64,000 bases of DNA, taken from UBA5109 sp964606735. GTDB taxonomy: Bacteria; Pseudomonadota; Gammaproteobacteria; Pseudomonadales; Pseudohongiellaceae. Below are positions 58,255 through 64,000 of the stretch, in pieces (the stretch's first letter is position 1; each line of letters opens with the position of its first letter). The notes under the pieces are model-generated. The model had not been told where the DNA came from and did no database searches. It saw only the letters and a program-made list of their open reading frames with translations. A program made the position numbers and the translations under genes. Where the stretch lies: contig CAZSHI010000008.1 of assembly GCA_964606735.1 (NCBI GenBank), positions 28,982 to 92,981 of the forward strand, read 5' to 3'.

Positions 58255-59110
58255 AACCGGCTGCTTGAAAGCTCTGCTGTGTACCCTGTTTAGTGGAGTC
58301 TGCAGCCTGAGCGGCAGCGCCTATGCTCAAACCCTGTTTCTTGATGGCCCGCCACCACCGGCAGACCCAGGACGGATTGAGGCGCCGATTGATCTGACTG
58401 GCAACTGGGTCTCAGTGGTAACTGAAGACTGGGCCTATCGTATGCTGACGCCGGCACCGGGAGATTACATGAGTGTGCCGCTTAACGATCTGGGTATTGA
58501 AGTGGCCAATGGCTGGGACCTGGAGGCGGATAATGCAGCTGGCCTGCAATGCAGAGCCTTTGGTGCAGCCCGAATCATGCGTGTACCGACCCGCTTGCAG
58601 ATCAGCTGGGAAGATGACTACACCTTACGAATTGATACCGATGCCGGCAGCCAGACCCGCCGTTTTAATTTTTCCAGGCAAGGTCATCGGCCCATGTTGA
58701 GCATGATGCTGGAAAATGCTAATCAGGAAAGAAGCTGGCAGGGATACAGTGTAGCGGCCTGGGAAAATATTATGATCAACCGGGCCCGCATGTTTTACCG
58801 GCCTGGTTCCGAGGGGCCTCCGGGTGGCAATCTAAAAGTCATCACAACTCGCATGACGCCGGGTTATTTACGGCCTAACGGAGCTCCCTACAGCGAAGAT
58901 GCAATTCTGACCGAGTACTACGATACCTTTACTGCGCCCAATGGGGACGACTGGTTTGTTGTAACAACAATGGTGGATGATCCGCTGTATTTGATGCAGC
59001 CTTATGTCACCACGAGTCATTTTCGACGGGAACCGGATGATTCCAAGTGGAATCCCACACCCTGTGAAACCTGGCCGCCTAAACCAGGAGCAATAGCACC
59101 CAGGTGGTAA
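58238..59110 (+). CDS. Cassette 5 family A secreted protein (unknown function)
   Basis: A 290-residue secreted protein. The ATG at 58238 lies inside the MBL gene with GGAGG 8 bases upstream, as in cassette 2, giving a signal peptide (LLCTLFSGVCSLSGSAYAQ). Family A motifs: IDLTGNWVSVVTEDWAYRML, GDYMSVPLNDLGIEVANGWD, Cys in LQCRAFGAARIM, LQISWEDDYTLRIDTDAGSQ, GYLRPNGAPYSEDAILTE, VDDPLYLMQPY and the second Cys in WNPTPC. It is the closest relative of the cassette 2 protein. A lectin-like gene follows 55 bases later. Function unknown. Confidence 0.87.
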   Translation: MKNYAKTGCLKALLCTLFSGVCSLSGSAYAQTLFLDGPPPPADPGRIEAPIDLTGNWVSVVTEDWAYRMLTPAPGDYMSVPLNDLGIEVANGWDLEADNAAGLQCRAFGAARIMRVPTRLQISWEDDYTLRIDTDAGSQTRRFNFSRQGHRPMLSMMLENANQERSWQGYSVAAWENIMINRARMFYRPGSEGPPGGNLKVITTRMTPGYLRPNGAPYSEDAILTEYYDTFTAPNGDDWFVVTTMVDDPLYLMQPYVTTSHFRREPDDSKWNPTPCETWPPKPGAIAPRW

Positions 59111-59165
59111 GATTTACTGAGCATAATAAAAAATCCAAAAATCAAAAATAATGAGGAGTGATGCT

Positions 59166-59816
59166 GTGAAAAAATTAATGATGCTGACCGGTGTCGGTCT
59201 GCTTAGCCTTTCAGGGGCAGTGCTGGCACAGGATTCGGAATTCGAGGATATGAGTTTCTTTGTCACCAGTGTGGGATCTGGTAATGGTGGTGATCTTGGT
59301 GGTCTGGCTGGTGCCGATGCCCACTGTCAGGCTCTGGCTAGCGCAGCTGGTGCTGGTGGTAGAACCTGGCGTGCCTACCTCAGTAGTGAGTCGGTTGCCG
59401 GGTCGCCACGTATCAATGCCCGTGACCGTATTGGCAGTGGTCCCTGGTACAACGCCAATGGGGTATTGATTGCCAATAATGTGTCTGATTTACACCTGTA
59501 TAACCGCACGATTGATAAAACCACAGCCCTTGATGAAAACGGCAGACAGATTAATGGCGTGGGTGATAGTCCCAACCGTCATGACATAATGACCGGTGCA
59601 CAGGAAGATGGCACAGCTTTCTTTCCAGATGATGCAGACCATACCTGTAATAACTGGACCAGCAGTGGCGAGGGCAGTGCTGCTCTGGGTCATAGCGATC
59701 GTCATGGTGGCGGTAACGTGAGCTGGAATAATGCGCACCCCAGCGCGGGATGCAGTCAGGAAGCTCTGATAAGAACAGGTGGAGCAGGTTTGTTTTACTG
59801 CTTTGCTGCAGACTGA
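59166..59816 (+). CDS. Secreted lectin-like domain protein
   Basis: A 216-residue secreted protein. The GTG at 59166 is chosen because GAGGAG lies 8 bases upstream and a good signal peptide starts there (MLTGVGLLSLSGAVLAQ); the ATG at 59151 overlaps the ribosome site. The mature part begins MSFFVTSVGSGNGGDLGGL, continues ADAHCQALASAAGAGGRTWR and AYLSSESVAGSPRINARDR, and ends ALIRTGGAGLFYCFA. This is the GG..GLAGAD.HC.LA fold resembling endostatin or C-type lectin-like domains in secreted proteins of proteobacteria. Several cysteines could be paired. It may be exported with cassette 5 products. Function unknown. Confidence 0.78.
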   Translation: MKKLMMLTGVGLLSLSGAVLAQDSEFEDMSFFVTSVGSGNGGDLGGLAGADAHCQALASAAGAGGRTWRAYLSSESVAGSPRINARDRIGSGPWYNANGVLIANNVSDLHLYNRTIDKTTALDENGRQINGVGDSPNRHDIMTGAQEDGTAFFPDDADHTCNNWTSSGEGSAALGHSDRHGGGNVSWNNAHPSAGCSQEALIRTGGAGLFYCFAAD

Positions 59817-59834
59817 TTGTCAGGAATTCCATAC

Positions 59835-59864
59835 AAAAGGGTGTCTTATGGCACCCTTTTTTTT
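59835..59864 (+). terminator. Intrinsic terminator after the lectin-like gene
   Basis: AAAAGGGTG, loop TCTTATGG, CACCCTTTTTTTT. A nine-pair stem followed by eight T, 18 bases past the stop. It also faces the SelO gene end on the minus strand. Confidence 0.9.
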
Positions 59865-59878
59865 ATGGCATGTTTTGC

Positions 59879-61489
59879 TCAGGAACTACAGGACAGCATG
59901 GAACAGCCGGCCTTGTTGAGTGCCCACTCAGGGCGTTTTTGCGCAAAGCGTTCCTTGCCTTCCTGTTCTGTATAAGGGTTTTTCAACACCGCATGCAGTT
60001 CATGCAAGAGTGAATAGTCACCTTCCTCGGCAGCATCTATGGCCTCCTGCGATAGATAGTTTCTCAATACGTACAGCGGGTTGACGGCATGCATCTGCTT
60101 TCGTCTGCCTTCGCTAGGGCGGGGATCCTGCATGCTGCGTTGACGGTAACGGAAGTACCAGTCCCTGAATTCAGCCAAATCGTCGACGGCAATGGTTTCC
60201 TGGTAGCTCGTTTCTGTCAGCAAGTTCAAAAAGTGTTTAAGTGAATCATTGTCAGAAAGATTAATATCCAGATCACCAAGTTTGCGGAAAAACAGTGTCA
60301 TATCGATCTCGGTATTTTTTAAATTACGCATCAAATCCTGAAACAGGATTTCATCCTGCTCATGATCAAAAGCCAGCAAACCCAGTTTGCTGGTCATCAT
60401 GTCGCGCCAGGCAATCTGATAGGTTTTCTGATTCAGAGCCAAAGCCTGTTCCAGTGCTGGGATATCTTCCACCAGAGGATAAATCGCATTGGCCAGGCGC
60501 TCTAGATTCCACTGGGCAATAGCCGCTTGTTTGCCGTAGGCATAGCGGTGTCCCTGGGCATCGGTAGTATTTGGTGTCCAGTTGGGGTCATAGTTTTCCA
60601 GCCAGCCATACGGGCCATAATCGATTGTCAGCCCTAGAATGGACATATTGTCAGTATTCATGACGCCGTGAACAAAACCAACCCGCATCCATTCCGTGAC
60701 CAGTCTTGTTGTCAGACGGCAGACTTCGTTAAACCATTGCAGGTAAACGTCTTTATTGGGCTGGCCCAGGTGAGGGAAAAAAAACTTGATCGTGTAATCG
60801 GCGAGTTGTTGCAGGATACCGGTCTGATTGCGAGACATGAATAGTTCAAAATTGCCAAAGCGGATAAAGCTGGGGGCAGCTCTGCATACAATGGCACCTG
60901 GCTCCATGCGGGCATGGCCATTATAAAACATGTCACGTTCCACGAGGGTCTCTGTTGTCATCAGTGATAGGGCGCGAGTAGTTGGAACACGCAGGTGATA
61001 CATGGCTTCACTGCACAAAAATTCACGGATGGATGAGCGTAATACGGCAAAACCATCGGCATTACGGGAGTAAGGTGTAGGGCCCGAACCTTTTAACTGC
61101 AAAGTCCAGCGCAGGTTTCTTTTGCCGATAACCTCACCAAGGTTGATGGCACGACCATCTCCCAGCTGGCCGGCCCAGTTGCCAAACTGATGGCCACCAT
61201 AACAGCTGGCGAAGGGCTGCATGCCAGCTAACTGGGTAGTGCCACTGAATATTTCGCTGAACCGCTGTGTTTCACACTCCAGGGGGCTGAGTCCAAGTGC
61301 AGCAGCTAATTCACGTGAGTAAATCAGCAGTTTGGCGCCAGGAAATGGCAGGGGGTCTACCCGTGAGAAACAGGCAGCATTAACAGGGCGACTATTGGTA
61401 TCAGTCAAGGGATCGCCAGGCAGTGCCTCGATAAAACTGTTATCGAAGCGCAGCGCATCAAGCGTTCCTAAAGGGTGAATGTCGGACAT
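59879..61489 (-). CDS. selO: SelO protein AMPylase (YdiU family)
   Basis: A 536-residue pseudokinase-fold enzyme that transfers AMP from ATP to protein hydroxyls. Family marks: FASCYGGHQFGNWAGQLGDG, LQLKGSGPTPYSRNADGFAV (nucleotide-binding Lys), REFLCSEAMYHLRVPTTRAL, VHGVMNTDNMSILGLTIDYG (Asn and Asp in the metal site) and a C-terminus ending in CSS. Its C-terminus keeps cysteine where eukaryotic homologues have selenocysteine. Known SelO enzymes act in oxidative stress control. The ATG at 61489 is preferred over a GTG at 61498. It is convergent with the lectin-like gene across a terminator. Confidence 0.93.
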   Translation of the reverse strand: MSDIHPLGTLDALRFDNSFIEALPGDPLTDTNSRPVNAACFSRVDPLPFPGAKLLIYSRELAAALGLSPLECETQRFSEIFSGTTQLAGMQPFASCYGGHQFGNWAGQLGDGRAINLGEVIGKRNLRWTLQLKGSGPTPYSRNADGFAVLRSSIREFLCSEAMYHLRVPTTRALSLMTTETLVERDMFYNGHARMEPGAIVCRAAPSFIRFGNFELFMSRNQTGILQQLADYTIKFFFPHLGQPNKDVYLQWFNEVCRLTTRLVTEWMRVGFVHGVMNTDNMSILGLTIDYGPYGWLENYDPNWTPNTTDAQGHRYAYGKQAAIAQWNLERLANAIYPLVEDIPALEQALALNQKTYQIAWRDMMTSKLGLLAFDHEQDEILFQDLMRNLKNTEIDMTLFFRKLGDLDINLSDNDSLKHFLNLLTETSYQETIAVDDLAEFRDWYFRYRQRSMQDPRPSEGRRKQMHAVNPLYVLRNYLSQEAIDAAEEGDYSLLHELHAVLKNPYTEQEGKERFAQKRPEWALNKAGCSMLSCSS

Positions 61490-61611
61490 CTGTAACACAA
61501 AGATTGATGAATGATCTATTTTAACGTGCTTGTCATGTGAATGCTAAAAAGCAGCTTTGCTAATGTAATCGGCATTGCTTAGAATCACTGCAATCAGGGA
61601 ATATAATTTTT

Positions 61612-62574
61612 ATGTTAGATACCAAGCCCCTACTGCTGGAAACAGATTTTCCGCCCATTTTCCGTGATGCCCTGCAGACCTTGCAGGTCAATCTTGGCTA
61701 TTTGTGTAACTTGAGCTGCACGCATTGTCATGTAAATGCCGGGCCGACCCGGACTGAAATCATGAGTCTGGATGTGGTTGACTTGCTGCTTGATGCCATA
61801 AAGCAGCTCAAGGTGCAGACGCTGGATCTGACTGGAGGTGCTCCGGAAATGAACCCCCATTTCCGCTATTTGGTGGAGCGCGCCAGTGATCTGGGTGTCG
61901 AGGTGATAGATCGCTGTAACCTGATGGTGCTGCTGGAGCCGGGCTATGAAGGCATGGCGGAATTTTTGGCTGCCAACAAGGTCACCATTACAGCGTCACT
62001 GCCTTGTTATTCTGAAGAAAATGTTAAAAAACAGCGTGGTAAAGGTATTTTTGAAGGCAGCATTGAGGCTTTGAAAAAACTCAATGCACTGGGTTATGGC
62101 ATAGATAGCGAGTTAAAGCTGAATCTTGTTTATAACCCGCAAAATCTCAACCTGCCGCCCCCCCAGTCAGCGCTGGAAGCAGATTACAAGCGAATCCTGA
62201 AAGAAAACCATGGGATCAGCTTCAACCAGCTCTTCACAATTACCAATATGCCAATTAGCCGTTTCGGCGGCTGGTTACTGGCAAAGGGATTGTATGAGCA
62301 ATACATGGATATTCTTAAAGACAGTTATTCAATTAGCAACCTGGATACAGTCATGTGCAAAAGCCTGGTCAGTGTAGATTACCGGGGTTATGTCTACGAC
62401 TGTGATTTTAATCAGATGCTCGACATGCCCCTGATTGCCACCAGTAAGGCGCGTCCCCACCTGCGAGATATTCTCAAGCAGAGTCTGCAAGGTAAACCCA
62501 TTGCCATCGGGGAACACTGTTACGGTTGTACAGCGGGGCAGGGTAGTAGCTGTGGTGGTGCGCTGAGCGACTAG
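61612..62574 (+). CDS. arsS: Arsenosugar biosynthesis radical SAM protein ArsS
   Basis: A 320-residue radical SAM enzyme. The cluster-binding cysteines are Cys 32, Cys 36 and Cys 39 in CNLSCTHCH, followed by GGAPEMNPHFRYL. The C-terminal domain includes RFGGWLLAKGLYEQYM, YRGYVYDCDFNQML and CYGCTAGQGSSCGG with auxiliary cysteines. It is the enzyme that attaches a 5'-deoxyadenosyl group to dimethylated arsenic, an early step to arsenosugars. The methyltransferase ArsM is not in the window. Two glycosyltransferase genes follow directly, forming a three-gene cluster. Name fits by sequence and neighbours. Confidence 0.9.
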   Translation: MLDTKPLLLETDFPPIFRDALQTLQVNLGYLCNLSCTHCHVNAGPTRTEIMSLDVVDLLLDAIKQLKVQTLDLTGGAPEMNPHFRYLVERASDLGVEVIDRCNLMVLLEPGYEGMAEFLAANKVTITASLPCYSEENVKKQRGKGIFEGSIEALKKLNALGYGIDSELKLNLVYNPQNLNLPPPQSALEADYKRILKENHGISFNQLFTITNMPISRFGGWLLAKGLYEQYMDILKDSYSISNLDTVMCKSLVSVDYRGYVYDCDFNQMLDMPLIATSKARPHLRDILKQSLQGKPIAIGEHCYGCTAGQGSSCGGALSD

Positions 62575-62578
62575 ACCG

Positions 62579-63280
62579 GTGCCATCCGACACTGACAAGA
62601 TCAGCATCATAATTCCTACCTTGAATGAGGAGGCAAGCCTGGCTGCTGCATTACCTGTATTGCAGGATTATCGGCAGCGAGGCCATGAAATCATTCTGGT
62701 TGATGGTGGCAGTCATGATCGCACACTCAGCATAGCCAGGCCTCATGTTGACCGTTTAATGCAGACCGTCAAAGGTCGTGCGCATCAGATGAATGAGGGC
62801 GCTGAAGTTGCCAACCACCCGATACTGTTATTTCTCCATGCGGATACCCAGTTGCCGCCGATGGCGGACCAGCTTATTTTGGAGGCTTTGCAACCCGAGA
62901 CACTGCACTGGGGGCGTTTTGATATTCGCCTGAACAATGAAAAGCTGATATACCGCGTGATCGAAAATTCGGTTAACTGGCGCAGTGCTTTGAGTGGAAT
63001 TGTTACCGGTGATCAGGCTATCTTCGTGAAAAAAAGAAGCTTTGAGGATGTCGGCTATTTTGACCGCATCCCCCTGATGGAAGATGTTTCCCTCAGTAAA
63101 AAACTCAAAAAAATCTCTAGCCCTTTGCGGCTGAAAGAACAGGTATTGACCTCAAGCCGACGCTGGGAGAAGCATGGTGTTTTACGCACCATATTGCTGA
63201 TGTGGCAATTGCGTGCAGCCTATGCTCTGGGGGTGAAACCGGAGAAACTTGCTGACAAATACTATCCTGATTCCCGCTAG
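62579..63280 (+). CDS. TIGR04283-family arsenosugar-linked glycosyltransferase
   Basis: A 233-residue GT-A glycosyltransferase of the family 2 type. It begins ISIIIPTLNEEASLAAALPV, with the nucleotide-sugar motif VDGGSHDRTL, then LFLHADTQLPP (a DxD-like segment) and MEDVSLSKKL. Position next to arsS is typical of the TIGR04283 group, but the chemistry it performs has not been established. A GTG at 62579 is the probable start, 4 bases after the arsS stop; no strong ribosome site is visible, consistent with coupling. The next gene starts 3 bases after its stop. Confidence 0.87.
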   Translation: MPSDTDKISIIIPTLNEEASLAAALPVLQDYRQRGHEIILVDGGSHDRTLSIARPHVDRLMQTVKGRAHQMNEGAEVANHPILLFLHADTQLPPMADQLILEALQPETLHWGRFDIRLNNEKLIYRVIENSVNWRSALSGIVTGDQAIFVKKRSFEDVGYFDRIPLMEDVSLSKKLKKISSPLRLKEQVLTSSRRWEKHGVLRTILLMWQLRAAYALGVKPEKLADKYYPDSR

Positions 63281-63283
63281 CCC

Positions 63284-63898
63284 ATGACTGAGGATGCTAT
63301 CACGCAATACCCACAGGCCCGGATTTTGCTCTTTGCCAGAGCACCGCGCATAGGCAAGGTTAAAACCCGATTGATTCCCGCACTCGGTGAGCAGGGGGCA
63401 CTTGATATACATCTGCGTCTCTTGAAAAGGCAAATGGACGTGCTGGCTGAAACCAGGCTATGTCCCAGTCAGTTATGGATCGATCAGGATTCACAGGATC
63501 CAGTAGTGGACGACTTCAACGGGGAAGTTTATCTGCAGCAGGGTGATGACCTGGGGCAGCGGATGTTTTACGCAGCCAACAAGGTTCTCGACCAGGCGTC
63601 TGCTGTCATCATTATTGGCAGCGATTGCCCTGAGCTGGATCAGGCCTATCTTGGACAGGCGCTGAGCTACTTGTCAGATCCAGCCACAGATGTCGTGATT
63701 GGCCCCGCGCTCGATGGTGGTTATGTGTTAATTGGCATGAAAAAAGCCGAGTGGCATATTTTCAATGATATAGACTGGGGCAGTGAAAAAGTGCTTGAGC
63801 AGACTCGAGACAGCTTAAAAAGATTGAATCTTTCAAGCCAGTTCTTAGCGCCATTATGTGATATAGATACCGAAGAGGATCTCGCCCGCTTGTTATAA
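63284..63898 (+). CDS. TIGR04282-family arsenosugar-linked glycosyltransferase
   Basis: A 204-residue protein of the GT-A nucleotidyl/glycosyltransferase fold: RILLFARAPRIGKVKTRLIP near the start (nucleotide-binding), LGQRMFYAANKVL, IIIGSDCPELDQAYLGQALS, and GPALDGGYVLIGMK. The last motif GPALDGGYVLIG and TRLIP are characteristic of TIGR04282. It normally pairs with TIGR04283 beside arsS. Function not proven. The remaining bases to the window end (63899-64000) hold no recognisable gene start. Confidence 0.87.
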   Translation: MTEDAITQYPQARILLFARAPRIGKVKTRLIPALGEQGALDIHLRLLKRQMDVLAETRLCPSQLWIDQDSQDPVVDDFNGEVYLQQGDDLGQRMFYAANKVLDQASAVIIIGSDCPELDQAYLGQALSYLSDPATDVVIGPALDGGYVLIGMKKAEWHIFNDIDWGSEKVLEQTRDSLKRLNLSSQFLAPLCDIDTEEDLARLL

Positions 63899-64000
63899 TT
63901 TCAGTAGGATCCAATGCCTTATTTGAAACAGCAGATTAATGACTGAGCAGCATCAAGCAATTGGCTGCTGAGCGGCTACGTCTTGATATGTTGAGTTTTG

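Noticed and set aside
5511..59110. Cassette MBL proteins as beta-lactamases or quorum-quenching lactonases
   Set aside because: Two copies lack the metal motif and none carries substrate-specific signatures of those enzymes; the fold alone does not justify either name.
1..64000. CRISPR arrays, insertion sequences and prophage genes
   Set aside because: I saw no regular direct repeats with spacers, no transposase or integrase motifs, and no phage structural genes by eye.

Overview
The window looks like chromosomal DNA from a free-living gammaproteobacterium, possibly marine. This is inferred from the gene content: a Na+-pumping oxaloacetate decarboxylase, SelO, arsenosugar genes, KefB-like antiporters, tRNAs with encoded CCA, and AGGAG-type ribosome sites. 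I cannot name the genus. I see no insertion sequence, prophage, plasmid origin or CRISPR array. There are three tRNA genes: Arg-ACG, Pro-CGG and Arg-CCT.

Layout. 1-3.5 kb: the end of an ABC ATPase gene, a tRNA and small housekeeping genes, followed by a decayed transporter tail. 3.9-5.5 kb: a flavin monooxygenase and a Dabb protein. 5.5-12.2 kb: a leftward run of secreted proteins that ends in cassette 1. 12.5-16 kb: DUF2889, DUF1080, an intact MBL hydrolase and a secreted lipase-like enzyme. 16.1-18.9 kb: cassette 2. 19-30 kb: secreted alpha/beta hydrolases, an XRE regulator, an antiporter, a shikimate dehydrogenase-like enzyme with its transporter, and DUF6152 proteins. 30-37.4 kb: tRNA-Pro, carbonic anhydrase, a Kef antiporter, oadGAB and exonuclease III. 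37.7-40.4 kb: DUF6152 and cassette 3. 40.4-50 kb: a complete hydroquinone/hydroxyquinol lower pathway with its IclR regulator. 50.3-52.8 kb: a response regulator-EAL protein and an SMP-30-like propeller. 52.9-59.8 kb: cassettes 4 and 5, diverging around tRNA-Arg(CCT). 59.9-63.9 kb: SelO and three arsenosugar-type genes.

The most unusual content is a gene cassette that occurs five times. It encodes a secreted protein of family B, a secreted metallo-beta-lactamase-fold (MBL) protein, and a secreted protein of family A, transcribed B-MBL-A. Four copies are complete and one lacks B. Families A and B share C-terminal motifs and look distantly related. The zinc-binding motif of the MBL proteins is intact in one copy, altered in two and essentially gone in two. 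I know of no described function for this set.

How the genes may work together. The sequence supports a route from hydroquinone or hydroxyquinol to beta-ketoadipate and then acetyl-CoA plus succinyl-CoA. It is split into two operons that carry matching IclR-type operator candidates. The nearby monooxygenase, the secreted hydrolases and the cassettes could supply or process aromatic or ester substrates in the envelope, but that link rests only on proximity.
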